A stretch of DNA of 64,000 nt, taken from contig NZ_CP048633.1 of the NCBI RefSeq assembly GCF_010669145.1, forward strand, positions 60,647 to 124,646, in the 5' to 3' direction. Shown piece after piece: positions 10,201-19,772 of the stretch. Within the stretch, counting starts at the first letter, position 1, and every line of letters starts with the position of its first letter. The translations under genes and the position numbers were made by a program. This DNA comes from Rhizobium oryzihabitans. Lineage in GTDB: Bacteria > Pseudomonadota > Alphaproteobacteria > Rhizobiales > Rhizobiaceae. The notes under the pieces are model-generated. The model was not told the origin of the DNA. It made no database searches and saw only the letters and a program-made list of their open reading frames with translations.

Positions 10201-10704
10201 ATGGCAGCCACCAAGACACTCGACGACCTGTTCCTCGATACGCTCAAGGACATCTATTTCGCTGAAAAGCAGATCCTGAAGGCCCTTCCGAAAATGGCCC
10301 GCGCCGCGCAGTCGGAAGAAGGCAAAGCAGGCTTTCTTCAGCATCACGACGAGACGCAGGGCCAGATCGAACGCCTTGAGCAGGTCTTCGAACTGCTCGG
10401 CAGGCCGGCGCGAGGTAAGACTTGCGAGGCCATCCAGGGCATCATCGCCGAAGGCGAGGAGATAATCGAGGAGTTCAAGGAATCTCCGGCTCTTGACGCT
10501 GGCCTGATCTCCTCCGCCCAGGCGGTCGAGCACTACGAGATCGCCCGCTACGGCACTCTTATCGAGTGGGCTAAGCAGCTCGGTCTGAAGGATGCCGTGC
10601 CGCTCCTTCAGGCAAATCTTGCCGAAGAGGAAGCGACGGACAAGAAGCTGACGCAGCTCGCAAAGGCGTCTGCGAATGCCAAGGGCAAAAGCAAGGCAGC
10701 CTAA
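10201..10704 (+). CDS. YciE/DUF892 ferritin-like stress protein
   Basis: 167 residues, all-helical, with the DUF892 opening TLDDLFLDTLKDIYFAEKQI and Glu/His-bearing helices (LQHHDETQGQIERLEQVFE; EHYEIARYGTLIEWAKQLG) that would form a ferritin-like diiron bundle. Lys/Ala-rich C-terminal tail. RBS GGGAGAAATGAA directly precedes the ATG. It follows the DUF3597 gene by 45 bp with no terminator between, so both are probably one transcript, ended by the hairpin at 10723. Confidence 0.88.
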   Translation: MAATKTLDDLFLDTLKDIYFAEKQILKALPKMARAAQSEEGKAGFLQHHDETQGQIERLEQVFELLGRPARGKTCEAIQGIIAEGEEIIEEFKESPALDAGLISSAQAVEHYEIARYGTLIEWAKQLGLKDAVPLLQANLAEEEATDKKLTQLAKASANAKGKSKAA

Positions 10705-10722
10705 ACCATCTGAACTCACGAG

Positions 10723-10746
10723 AAGGCCGTCCAGACGGCCTTTTTT
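10723..10746 (+). terminator. Rho-independent terminator after DUF892 gene
   Basis: AAGGCCGT, loop CCAG, ACGGCCTT, then a run of six T. It ends the DUF3597-DUF892 transcript. The catalase gene starts only 30 bp later, so it depends on read-through or on a promoter overlapping this hairpin. Confidence 0.8.
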
Positions 10747-10776
10747 GACATCCGGCCACCATCATCGGGGACAACC

Positions 10777-12927
10777 ATGGCAAAGCGCACGACGCGGGCT
10801 TCCTGCTCGACCTCATCTACCGACACCGTCACCATTCACGACCAGCAGCTTCACCGCGGCGCGGGCGGCGAGCTGCATCAGATCGCGGAGGATGGCGCCG
10901 ACGTCCTGACCACGTCGCAGGGCGGGCCGGTCGCCGACGACCAGAACTCGCTTCGAGTCGGCCCGCGAGGTCCGCTTCTGGTCGACGACTTTCATTTTCG
11001 CGAGAAGATATTCCACTTCGACCACGAGCGCATTCCGGAACGCGTGGTGCATGCGCGTGGCTATGGCGCCCACGGTTTCTTCGAGACCTACGAAACCTTG
11101 TCGGACGTCACGCGCGCCGACATCTTCCAGCGACCAGGCGAGAAGACGCCCGTGTTCGTGCGCTTCTCAACCGTCGCAGGCAACAAGGGTTCCGCCGACC
11201 TGGCGCGCGACGTTCGCGGCTTTGCCGTCAAGTTCTACACGCAGGAAGGCAACTGGGACCTCGTCGGAAACAACATCCCGGTCTTCTTTATCCAGGATGC
11301 GATCAAATTCCCCGACATGGTGCACGCTGCCAAACAGGAACCTGACCGGGCCTTCCCGCAGGCGCAGACCGCCCACGACAATTTCTGGGATTTTATCAGC
11401 CTGACGCCGGAAAGCATGAACATGGTCATGTGGATTATGTCCGACAGGACGATCCCTCGCTCCTTTCGTTTCATGGAAGGCTTCGGCGTCCACACCTTCC
11501 GGTTTGTCAACGAAAAGGACGAATCCACGTTCGTCAAGTTCCACTGGAAGCCGAAGCTCGGCCTGCAGTCCGTCGCATGGAACGAAGCGGTCAAGATCAA
11601 CGGGGCCGATCCCGACTTCCATCGCCGCGATCTCTGGCAGTCGATCCAGTCCGGCAACTTCCCGGAATGGGAGCTGTGCGTGCAGCTCTTCGATCAGGAG
11701 TTTGCCGACAATTTCGACTTCGACGTGCTCGATCCGACGAAGATTATCCCTGAGGAAATCCTGCCCGTGAAGCCGATCGGCCGTCTCGTGCTCGACCGCA
11801 TGCCGGACAACTTCTTCGCGGAGACCGAGCAGGTCGCATTCATGACCCAGAATGTGCCGCCGGGCATCGGCTTCAGCAACGACCCCCTGCTTCAGGGCCG
11901 CAACTTCTCCTACCTCGACACGCAGCTAAAGCGCCTTGGCGGTCCGAACTTTACGCACCTTCCCATCAACGCACCGAAGTGTCCCTTCCACAATTTTCAG
12001 CAGGACGGGCACATGGCGATGCGCAACCCGGCCGGCCGGGTGAACTACCAGCCGAACTCCTTTGGTGAAGGTCCGCGCGAATCTCCGTCGAGAGGCTATC
12101 GCCACTTCCCTGCCGAGGAGAACGGTTCGAAGGTGCGGCTGCGCCCGGAGAGCTTCGCCGACCATTACAGCCAGGCTCGCCAGTTCTTTCTCAGCCAGAC
12201 GCCGCCGGAGCAGCGGCACATCGCCATGGCGCTGACCTTCGAACTGAGCAAGGTGGAAACGGTCGCCATCCGGGAGCGGATGATCTCCCATCTCCTGAAC
12301 ATTGACGAGACGCTCGCGACCACTGTCGCGCAGAAGCTCGGGATCCAGACGATGCCGAAAGCAGCGGACGCCGCCATGCCGACGCGCCAGGATCTCGAGC
12401 CCTCTCCTGCCCTCAGCATCGTCGAGCGTGGTCCGAAGCGGTTCGAGGGCCGCAAGCTTGGTGTGCTCGTCACCGACGGGGTCGATGCGAAGCTCTTGAA
12501 GGGGCTGAAGACCGCTATCGAAAAGGAGAAGGCTCTAGTCGAGCTGATCGCGCCGAAGGTCGGCGGCGTGACCGCGTCCGACGGCTCCTGGATCGAGGCC
12601 CAGCATATGATCGACGGTGGTCCGTCGGTGCTGTTCGACGCCGTTGCCGTCCTCGCCTCGCCCGCCGCGATCGAGGATCTGGTAAAGGAGGCGACCGCGC
12701 GGGACTTCGTCGCGGATGCATTCCAGCACTGCAAGTTCATCGGCTACGACGAGAGCGCCTTCCCGCTGCTCGTCAAAGCCGGGATCACCGATGTCCTCGA
12801 CGAGGGCATGATCATCCTTCCCGGCGAAGAAGGACTTGCCGCCTTCGTGTCTGAGCTCGGCAAGCTTCGGGTCTGGGGGCGCGAACCCGCGCTCAAGCTC
12901 GGCAAGGCGTCTCCGCCGGTGAAGTGA
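10777..12927 (+). CDS. katE: Large-subunit catalase KatE (HPII type)
   Basis: 716 residues, typical of clade 2 catalases with an extra C-terminal domain. Converts hydrogen peroxide to water and oxygen. Seen: catalytic His in [17 protein letters not shown], the distal-side region [20 protein letters not shown], the Asn-containing [17 protein letters not shown], and the haem-ligand Tyr motif [15 protein letters not shown]. The C-terminal part from about residue 565 ([19 protein letters not shown]) is the flavodoxin/PfpI-like domain. Starts 30 bp after the terminator of the DUF892 gene. The stress-gene context fits stationary-phase or general stress induction. Confidence 0.95.
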   Translation: MAKRTTRASCSTSSTDTVTIHDQQLHRGAGGELHQIAEDGADVLTTSQGGPVADDQNSLRVGPRGPLLVDDFHFREKIFHFDHERIPERVVHARGYGAHGFFETYETLSDVTRADIFQRPGEKTPVFVRFSTVAGNKGSADLARDVRGFAVKFYTQEGNWDLVGNNIPVFFIQDAIKFPDMVHAAKQEPDRAFPQAQTAHDNFWDFISLTPESMNMVMWIMSDRTIPRSFRFMEGFGVHTFRFVNEKDESTFVKFHWKPKLGLQSVAWNEAVKINGADPDFHRRDLWQSIQSGNFPEWELCVQLFDQEFADNFDFDVLDPTKIIPEEILPVKPIGRLVLDRMPDNFFAETEQVAFMTQNVPPGIGFSNDPLLQGRNFSYLDTQLKRLGGPNFTHLPINAPKCPFHNFQQDGHMAMRNPAGRVNYQPNSFGEGPRESPSRGYRHFPAEENGSKVRLRPESFADHYSQARQFFLSQTPPEQRHIAMALTFELSKVETVAIRERMISHLLNIDETLATTVAQKLGIQTMPKAADAAMPTRQDLEPSPALSIVERGPKRFEGRKLGVLVTDGVDAKLLKGLKTAIEKEKALVELIAPKVGGVTASDGSWIEAQHMIDGGPSVLFDAVAVLASPAAIEDLVKEATARDFVADAFQHCKFIGYDESAFPLLVKAGITDVLDEGMIILPGEEGLAAFVSELGKLRVWGREPALKLGKASPPVK

Positions 12928-12974
12928 ACATGAGGCGAGGACCCCGTGTCCGCCCCCCTCCGTCGAAGGAGTGA

Positions 12975-12999
12975 GGAACGTGAGACCTCTTCCAGTGTT
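12975..12999 (+). promoter_or_regulatory. EcfG-type promoter before yidB-like gene
   Basis: GGAAC (12975-12979), 17 bases, GTT (12997-12999). The base before GTT is T rather than C, so the match is slightly weaker than at 9496, 44939 and 46334. It lies 54 bp before the ATG at 13054. Confidence 0.55.
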
Positions 13000-13053
13000 G
13001 TCGTTCCACGGAGCGGCAACACACCGGAAGAAGCTAACACAGGAGATAGATCA

Positions 13054-13584
13054 ATGATGAGTGGACCTATGAAAGCGCTGCTGGGAGCGCTCGCCGTGGC
13101 AGGCTACCAGAACCGTGACAAGATCGCGGAGGTGCTGCGCGGGCTTCAGAACCGGCAGCCTCAAAGCGGCGACGCCTCTCGCCCGACCGATAAGGCGGAC
13201 GGCGGCCTGGGTGGTCTCTTTGGGGGACAAGGCGGCCTTGGAGACCTACTCGGGGGCCTGACGACCGGCGGCATCCTCAGCGGCGGCCTGGGCGACCTTC
13301 TGAAGACGTTTCAGCAGAACGGCCACGGCGACAAGGCAGATACGTGGGTCCAGCCGGGACCGAACGCTCCCATTGAGCGAGGACAGCTCTCGGAGGCTCT
13401 CGGCCCGGACGTCCTCGACGAACTCACGGCCAAGACGGGCCTGTCTCGCGAGGACATCCTCGATCGGTTGACGCGCGATCTGCCGAAGGCCGTGGACGAC
13501 CTTACGCCCGATGGCAAAGTGCCGAGCGAAGAAGACGACTTCCTTCGCTCGGCCAGCGCGCTGTCGACGGGCAAGACCGCATGA
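13054..13584 (+). CDS. YidB/DUF937-like protein
   Basis: 176 residues from ATG 13054, preceded by AGGAGAT. N-terminal MMSGPMKALLGALAVAGYQN, a Gly-rich central stretch (GGLGGLFGG, GGLGDLLGGL) and a C-terminal helical part (QLSEALGPDVLDELTAKTGL; LPKAVDDLTPDGKVP) typical of YidB/DUF937 proteins. Function not established. The next gene starts inside or just after its stop, so the two are co-transcribed behind the EcfG-type promoter. Confidence 0.8.
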   Translation: MMSGPMKALLGALAVAGYQNRDKIAEVLRGLQNRQPQSGDASRPTDKADGGLGGLFGGQGGLGDLLGGLTTGGILSGGLGDLLKTFQQNGHGDKADTWVQPGPNAPIERGQLSEALGPDVLDELTAKTGLSREDILDRLTRDLPKAVDDLTPDGKVPSEEDDFLRSASALSTGKTA

Positions 13585-13610
13585 ACTCTACCTCTCGAAC
13601 GGAGAACACG

Positions 13611-14096
13611 ATGTCCGAACCGAACAATTCGCCAGCCGTCCAGTTGATGCGCGAGGAGCAGGAGCGGCAGCGCTCCGCAGCGAGCGCCGGCACCCTCGAT
13701 AAGGGGCTAGAGGCCACCTTCCCTGGTTCCGATCCCGTGTCTGCAACGATCACCTCGATCCCGGCGGGCCGAGCGGAGACCGCAGACGCAGGTTCCCCAG
13801 CGCGCGCCGCGGAACTTGCAGAGGATCGGGACTACCCACGCGTCGACGCCGCACTGGAGAGCCAGTCGCAAATTGACTCTGAGGTTCTCGATGCCGGGGA
13901 GGAAGTCCGCGCTTTGCGTCGGGACGTCGCCCGACTGAGGGAAAACCTGCTTGAAATCGCCGAGGGCGGTGTCGAACTGATGAAGGCGGAAGCCCGATCC
14001 GCAGTTCGCGACGCTGAGAGCCGCATTCGGGAGCGTCCGCTAACAGCCGTAAGTATTGCCGCGCTATTGGGTTATGTCTGGGGGCTGACCCGCTAG
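13611..14096 (+). CDS. Small stress-type protein with C-terminal membrane anchor (DUF883/ElaB-like)
   Basis: 161 residues from ATG 13611, which has GGAG 7 bp upstream; an alternative ATG at 13581 overlaps the previous stop by ATGA. The N-terminal half is charged and disordered with the motif LEATFPGSDPVSAT. A coiled-coil (EEVRALRRDVARLRENLLEI) follows, and the last 25 residues (RERPLTAVSIAALLGYVWGL) form a membrane anchor like those of ElaB/YqjD/DUF883 proteins. Role unknown; operon with the YidB-like gene. Confidence 0.7.
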   Translation: MSEPNNSPAVQLMREEQERQRSAASAGTLDKGLEATFPGSDPVSATITSIPAGRAETADAGSPARAAELAEDRDYPRVDAALESQSQIDSEVLDAGEEVRALRRDVARLRENLLEIAEGGVELMKAEARSAVRDAESRIRERPLTAVSIAALLGYVWGLTR

Positions 14097-14186
14097 ACCC
14101 GGCGTTAGCTCAATTCACTGGCCCTCGCGGCTTCCCTTGCTGGCTTCGGCGCCCATCAGCGTCATTGTCAATCGGCGTCGTAACGG

Positions 14187-15830
14187 GGGGTCTGACGCAA
14201 TTTCGATGACATCAGGGTGCTCCGACGATACGTGCCTCAAGCAAATCCAGTTTCCCGCGCCCGTACATCTGGCGCTTGATGAGTTTGCTTGGTGATGTGG
14301 CCCTCTGTCGGGCCGTTCGACCAAATTGAAGTGATTGCATTTTGAACCGCTGCTCTATCGCGGATAACGCCGTTCGCGAATGGAGAGATTAAGCTTGCTG
14401 CGGCGCAGTTGATCCATGTGTCCAGATCATCTTTAGACTTGCGCCGCAGCATTTCGTGGAAGCTCTCCACAACATTTCTTGCGTCGACAAGGTCTGGTAG
14501 CTGCTCCTCAATCGCTGCGACCATCATCGTCTGCGCCTTGGTCAAATTGTTGCGCTCAAGGGTCATCAGGCGGACGATGGTGCGTGCTGCTGGCGCGTGA
14601 CCGAGCCCGTTCTCGGCCTTTTCGGCCCTTCTTCGTCGTGTTGCCCATTCCGTGACGACGCGGAGACCGCCGCCAAAACCAGCCAGCCAAGCTGCCGCCC
14701 AAGGTTCAGCGCCGTTTCGTAATCCGGCATCCCATTGCGCTTCGAGCCACGGGAGGTGTGGTTCGAGCGAAGTTTGCCGGACTCGGAAGATGTCGGTCCT
14801 TTGACCACGGATGACACTGCGAACGAGCTTACGACTATGTCCTGTTCTGCGCACGATTTCCTTGATGGACACGCCATCGCCGACGAGCCCACGAATGACA
14901 GAGTTAGTCTCTTCACGCCGTAGATAGCCCTCATATTGCAAACGCTCGGCGGCAGTCAGAAGCTTAGGGCTTACGGTTGCTGTTCCAACTGCCAGGCGCA
15001 CCTGCCGCATCGACTTGCGAACGGCGTCAAGAAAGGCGTGGCTAGCATTTTCCATGAGATGCCAGCGGTCGACGACCTGTTCGGCCTGTGGCAGGGCTTG
15101 CGCAGCGGCCTGTGCACATCCGCCGCCGCGGTCTCTTGCGACGATTTTGATTTGCGGCTGCTCAACCAGCCAGGCCTTTGCGGTCGAGGATTCTCGGTCG
15201 GGCAACAACGCGATCGTCTTTCGCCGTTCCAGATCGCAGATAATCGTGCCATATCGGTGATTGCTACGCCACGCCCAGTCATCAATGCCGATAACGCTTG
15301 GCGGCGGTGGTGGTGGGCGATCATATCGGCGAACGGTTCGAAGCTGCGTGTCATTGCTAACCGGTAACCCGAGACGATCTGCGAACCGTGCTGCTGGCCG
15401 ACCACCCAATGCCAAAGCGAGATGGTAAACTAAGGTCTCTAGGCGTGCCGTGCGGCGGGCCATCGGTCGGATCACGCCATCACCGAAACGCTCGGCGAAA
15501 ATCTTTCGGCGACAATGGACGACATTGCAGACGAAGCGTCGGACCGTCAGATGCAATTCGATCCTTCGGCCCGCACACGGCAGATCGGCGATCATCCGAG
15601 GATAGCGGCTATGAACGCGATGGGAGGTCGTACCGCATTCGGGACACTTGCAACCTGGGGAATGACCGTATGCGGCGATGACCATCGCATCGGATGTGTG
15701 GTGCACTGACTTGACGTCAGCTCGGCTGGGATCAGATCGGAAAGCCGAAACTGGGCTCGCATGGCGCTGGTTCTCCGTGAAAAACCAGGCCAGTGGAATC
15801 TAAAACATCATCAAGATTGAGTCAGACCCC
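14187..15830 (-). mobile_element. ISL3-family insertion sequence
   Basis: 1644-bp element bounded by imperfect inverted repeats starting GGGGTCTGAC: the left copy reads inward from 14187, the right copy ends at 15830. About 20 of the outer 23 positions match. The 8-bp flanks (CGTAACGG and TTACTCCA) differ, so no target duplication is visible. On the right it abuts an IS256 fragment exactly, so a rearrangement or nested insertion has removed one flank. Confidence 0.8.
14211..15706 (-). pseudogene. ISL3-family transposase, frameshifted near the C-terminus
   Basis: About 495 residues. N-terminal zinc ribbon (CPECGTTSHRVHSRY), helix-turn-helix, and DDE core with IGIDDWAWR and VVDRWHLMENA. The open frame ends at 14237. 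The normal family ending (LIKRQMYGRGKLDLLEAR) is present one frame away and stops at 14211. Two bases are missing after HITK near 14284-14289, so only the last 25 or so residues are altered and activity may be weakened rather than lost. Confidence 0.85.
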
Positions 15831-16150
15831 TTACTCCATGCCTAATCACAACCTGGCAGAGATGCATGGTTCACTTCATGCGCAATGCCTTGGTCCAAGC
15901 CGGAAAGAGCGGACGTCGCGTCGTGTCCGCCTTCATTGCCACGGCATTTGCTCAGGACACGCCAGCGGCGGCGAGCACCCAATGGCGCAGTGTCGCCGAC
16001 CAGATCAGGCCGAAGGTTCCGAAACTCGCTACGCTGATGGATAGTGCCGAACAGGATGTCCTCGCTTACATGACCTTTCCCAAGCAGCACTGGGCAAAGC
16101 TTCAGTCGACAAATCTGATCGAGCGTCGCACGGCGAGATCAAGTAACGAA
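15831..16150 (+). pseudogene. IS256-family transposase fragment
   Basis: Middle part of a Mutator/IS256 transposase: TTWQRCMVHFMRNALVQAGK, then FIATAFAQDTPAAASTQWR and DVLAYMTFPKQHWAKLQSTN, ending at IER. The expected next motif (LNGEIKRR) is out of frame (GGCGAGATCAAG is present near 16130). Both ends are missing; the left end is cut by the ISL3 element at 15830. Confidence 0.8.
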
Positions 16151-16278
16151 ATCCATCCCCATCCGCGCTCAAAATGGCTTCCCCTCGGCAGTTCATCAGG
16201 GCTAAATCAAACTGGCATGTCCGCCGAAACGGGCACTCCAAGACTACAATGGCTCGGGAAACGCTTCCCGTCGCACTC

Positions 16279-16608
16279 AAAAAAGTGAGGCCCGCCGATC
16301 TCGTTGGAGATTAATCGAGCGGGCCTCGCGCCGCTGCGGAATTGGAACACCGACGGCAATGTTTCAATTCGCTAAAAAACCAAACGTTCCTGGGCACAGG
16401 TGAGAACAAAAAAGCCCGTCACCTGGCGGGTGACGAGCTCACGCTTAGGCGCTATTCGCAACGCCGCTGCATTCTATGATGCCTGTTCTTGGCATTCGTG
16501 TCGTTGGAATAGAAGATAGCGCAGATAGGTTGCGCGAAGCTTACGTTTCAACTGTAACTTATAGTCTTCAAAAAGAATGAGGCCCGACGCTCCTCGTAAG
16601 CGCCGGGC
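16279..16608 (-). terminator. Three terminator-like hairpins in tandem, minus strand
   Basis: Three hairpins that all read as terminators on the minus strand. 16279-16327: stem GAGGCCCGC/GCGGGCCTC with a T6 tract. 16408-16435: stem CGTCACC/GGTGACG with a T6 tract. 16567-16608: stem GCCCG-CGC/GCG-CGGGC with one internal mismatch and a T5 tract. They lie in about 570 bp (16151-16719) without a convincing gene. They could end small RNAs or short peptide genes, or be leftovers of IS ends. Confidence 0.4.
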
Positions 16609-16719
16609 ATCTATGCCGCTACCCGTTGGAAAGATGCGACGGTTCAAGGCTAACCCCGCCGGCAATACCGGCAACCTTAAAAAACACGACAGGAGAACAG
16701 GGCGACTGTACGCGAGGGG

Positions 16720-17377
16720 AGCGGGAGGCTTGTGCCACCGGCCATTTTTGGGGCCGCTTTGCTCAACGCTGTGGCCATAATGTAAGGCTGATTCCCTCCG
16801 ATCTACGTGAAGCCGTTTGTCAAACGTCAGAAGAACGACACAGCCGATGCAGCGGCGATCGAGGCTGCACAACGAGCGAACATGCATTATGTCGAGGTCA
16901 AGGGCTGAACATCAAGCCCGAGCGGTGGCGTTTCGAACGCACCAGTGCTTCGTGCGCCATCGTACCGAGCTCATCAATGCGCTGCGTGGACATCTTGGCG
17001 AATTCGGGATCATCGTTGTTCAAGGACCCGCCAATCTCACTGCGGTAGTGGGAATTCTGGCCGATGAGACAAATGATCTTCCTACTGGAGTTAGAGAGAT
17101 GGGCCAGCTTTACCTGGATCAGATCAGGCTGCTGACCGAGAAAATCGACGGGCTGATGCTGAAACTTCGAGAAGCGATCAAAGCGAATGAAGATATGCGT
17201 CGACTTTGCACTGCTCCCGGCGTCGGATCCGTGACCGTCGGCGCGATCCTCGCATTTGCTCCAGATCTTCGCGCATTTAAGAGCGGCCGGAATTTTGCTG
17301 CCTGGCTTGGCCTTGTGCCCAGGCAGCACTCTACGGGAGGCAAGACCCGACTGGGTGGTGTCAGCAAGATGGGGCAA
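16720..17377 (+). pseudogene. IS110-family transposase, 5'-truncated and frameshifted
   Basis: Starts inside the DEDD domain (EACATGHFWGRFAQRCGHNV). The frame shifts near 16797, where KPFVKRQKNDTADAAAIEAA continues in another frame, and again near 16905. From there a long frame carries AVAFRTHQCFVR and the C-terminal domain CTAPGVGSVTVGAILAFAPD and NFAAWLGLVPRQHSTGGKTR up to SKMGQ. Homology then stops abruptly. A decayed IS110 copy of a different subgroup from the intact one at 37955. Confidence 0.8.
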
Positions 17378-18090
17378 TCCGTTGGTAGGGTTCGCATGTC
17401 CAATTCCGGTATGCTGATCGATAGAGGGTTGAAGAACACCGGCGAATCCTGCATTGCAATGAGTACGTGCCCAGAAGTCACGTCGCTGCAGGGTCGGCCA
17501 GTCTTCGGGCTGTCCGACCCTCCATTGAGCCAACGCCCTTGCAATATTTCTTTTCGGGTGCAAAAGAGTGCTGCCACCTGTCTTGTTTTCCTTGATCCTT
17601 TTGATGATGGTCGCCCTGTTTGTCATGATTGGCGCCGTCATTGGGCGGGATGCGGGATGGATTGATCTTACCGGCGCCCATGATTCCACGATTAGTCGCG
17701 ACTATGTCTTGCGACCCTTCTCTTCGGATGGAAAATAGCATCAAAAGGCGTCAGCCCTCCGTTCTCAAATAGACGATAACCGCCGGTTTCTGCGCCCCGT
17801 CAAGCAGGCGGTTGAAGCATGGCACGCCAACCTATTGTTCTCCGTCACGAGCGCGCAGCATCCGGCTAACTCGGCAGATATTCCGCGATTTTCAAGAGGA
17901 AGGAACATCCGGGTTACATTATTTGCCCTGACGTGCGTGGCCCCCAACCATTTCGACGCCTTGCAGGAGACAGGGTGGGGTGGAAATGCTATGAGACGCC
18001 CCGCACCCGAAAACTTGTAGAACCAATCAAATGCAGCAGTTTTCGGACACCTAAAGCGTTCGGGACTTTCCTAGGTTCAGGACTCGTTGA
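17378..18090. other. Gene-free remnant between IS110 and IS5 fragments
   Basis: About 710 bp. The plus-strand frame of the IS110 fragment runs on to 17665 but the residues after SKMGQ match nothing I recognise, and the overlapping minus-strand frame (16898-17689) is a shadow. GGGTCGG near 17490 and CCGACCC near 17515 form a small inverted repeat. No RNA gene or promoter could be supported. Confidence 0.4.
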
Positions 18091-18812
18091 TCAGAGCCAG
18101 AAGATAACGGTTTCAGCGAGAGCGGTGGCGGAGAGGAAGACCATTGGGCATCTGTCGTAGCGGGTAGCGACACGCCGCGAGTCTTTGAGACGCCCGAACA
18201 TGATCTCGATCCGGTTGCGCCGTTTGTACCGGCGTTTACGGTATTTGATGGCTTTGTTGCAGGACTTCCGACCCGGAATGCAGGAGATGATCCCCTTCGC
18301 CTGTAAAGCGTCACGATACCAGTCGGCATCATAGCACGGTCGGCCAGTAGCCATTTGGCCTTGGGAAGTTCATCAAGCAAGGCGGCGGCACCGGTGTAAT
18401 CGCTGTCCTGACCGGCCGTTATGAAGAAAATGATCGGGCGACCAATCGCATCCGTTATGGCATGAAGCTTGGTGTTCATGCCGCCTTTCGTGCGCCCAGG
18501 CGGCCTGAGCCCCCTTTTTTACCCGCAGGCTGGAAGCCGTGCGGTGGGCCTTGAGATAGGTCGCGTCGATCATGATGTTCATGCGCTCTGCAGCCTCGGG
18601 CACAGCCAAGCATTCCATCATCTGGAGAAAGATGCCCTTGTCACCCCAACGTTTCCAGCGGTTATAAAGCGTCTTGGAAGGGCCATATTCCTTTGGCGCA
18701 TCGCACCACCTGGGCCGTTGCGGTTGACGAAAATGATGCCGCTCAGAACGCGTCGATCATCGACGCGCTGGCGACCATCGCTCTTGGGGAAGTACGGCTG
18801 AAGACGAGCCAT
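18091..18812 (-). pseudogene. IS5-family (IS427-like) transposase, several frameshifts
   Basis: Read from ATG 18812: MARLQPYFPKSDGRQRVDDR, then VLSGIIFVNRNG in one frame; MNIMIDATYLKAHRTASSLR in a second; MNTKLHAITDAIGRPIIFFI and LLADRAM in a third; and RRNRIEIMFGRLKDSRRVAT, then FLSATALAETVIFWL to the stop at 18091. At least three shifts. The gene would be about 240 residues if intact. No clean terminal repeats could be set. Confidence 0.85.
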
Positions 18813-18977
18813 TTGCCCTCCTCCGCCCCCTCGGAACAAAACCTGGAATAATTGATTTTGCTTGTTGAGATAGTGGGCGGTGCTCCTGTTTTCGGCTGGG
18901 CAGTTGAGCGCCTCTCTCTGTCCTGCCCACGCCTCATTCCATCAGGGACGGCAGGCTGATTATTTACGGGGATACCC

Positions 18978-19706
18978 ATGGCCAACGACAAGCTTTCGAC
19001 CTACAGGCAGAAACGCGATTTTCAGAAGACGCAGGAGCCAAGCGGAAAAACGAAGCTGAAAGCTTCAAACCGCCGGCGCTTTGTCATCCAGAAGCATGAC
19101 GCCACGCGGCTCCATTATGACCTGCGCCTCGAACTCGACGGCGTCTTCAAGTCCTGGGCTGTGACCAAGGGACCGTCTCTCGATCCCCAGGACAAGCGTC
19201 TGGCCGTGGAGGTGGAAGACCACCCGCTGGACTATGGTGACTTCGAAGGCACGATTCCCAAAGGCCAGTATGGCGGCGGCACGGTCATGCTCTGGGACCG
19301 CGGCTACTGGGAGCCGGAAGGCAACAGGACGCCCGAGCAGGCTCTCGCCAAGGGCGACTTCAAGTTTACCCTTGAAGGGGAGCGGCTGCATGGCAGCTTC
19401 GTGCTGGTGCGGATGCGCAATGACCGTGACGGGGGCAAACGGACGAACTGGCTGCTGATCAAGCATCGCGACGACTTCTCGGTCGATGAAAACGGCGCCG
19501 CCATCCTTGACGAAAACAACACGTCGGTTGCCTCGGGCAGAACCATGGCCGCCATCGCCGCCGGTAAAGGAAAGAAACCAAAACCGTTCATGGTGCAGAG
19601 CGGCGATGTGCAGGCCGACGCCGTCTGGGACAGCAATTGTTGGTTTCCGCGCAGAAGTGAGCCGGTGGGGGTGCGGACGAAAACTTGGACCAAATTTTTC
19701 ACTTGA
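18978..19706 (+). CDS. ligD: LigD-type 3'-phosphoesterase domain protein, truncated by an IS end
   Basis: Residues 1-220 are the 3'-phosphoesterase module of LigD, which trims 3' ends during bacterial non-homologous end joining: FVIQKHDATRLHYDLRLELD and SWAVTKGPSLDP carry the conserved His/Asp, and VEDHPLDYGDFEGTIPKGQY the second conserved His region. After DAVWDSN the coding sequence runs into a 55-bp IS3-type terminal repeat (19638-19692) and stops at 19706. Ligase and polymerase domains of full LigD, and a Ku gene, are absent here. A stand-alone phosphoesterase is known in some bacteria, so residual function is possible. Start ATG 18978 follows GGGGATACCC. Confidence 0.85.
   Translation: MANDKLSTYRQKRDFQKTQEPSGKTKLKASNRRRFVIQKHDATRLHYDLRLELDGVFKSWAVTKGPSLDPQDKRLAVEVEDHPLDYGDFEGTIPKGQYGGGTVMLWDRGYWEPEGNRTPEQALAKGDFKFTLEGERLHGSFVLVRMRNDRDGGKRTNWLLIKHRDDFSVDENGAAILDENNTSVASGRTMAAIAAGKGKKPKPFMVQSGDVQADAVWDSNCWFPRRSEPVGVRTKTWTKFFT
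19638..19692 (+). repeat. Solo 55-bp end of the IS3-family element found at 48431
   Basis: Identical over 55 bp (starts TGTTGGTTTCCGCGCAGAAG) to the transposase-proximal end of the IS3 element at 50054-50108, then diverges. No transposase is attached. It marks the point where ligD is cut off and is probably the scar of a deletion or recombination involving this IS. Confidence 0.85.
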
Positions 19707-19772
19707 CCAGCTCATTACATCAACTTGCGCGCCCCTTGAGCACGTCCGACATGTAGCTGGCCGCACACCACC

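Noticed and set aside
14179..15838. Eight-base target duplication of the ISL3 element
   Set aside because: CGTAACGG and TTACTCCA are unrelated.
16474..16887. 137-codon minus-strand frame
   Set aside because: It runs antisense through the IS110 fragment and a hairpin; no domain. Only its last 35 codons might be a small peptide, noted under the hairpins.
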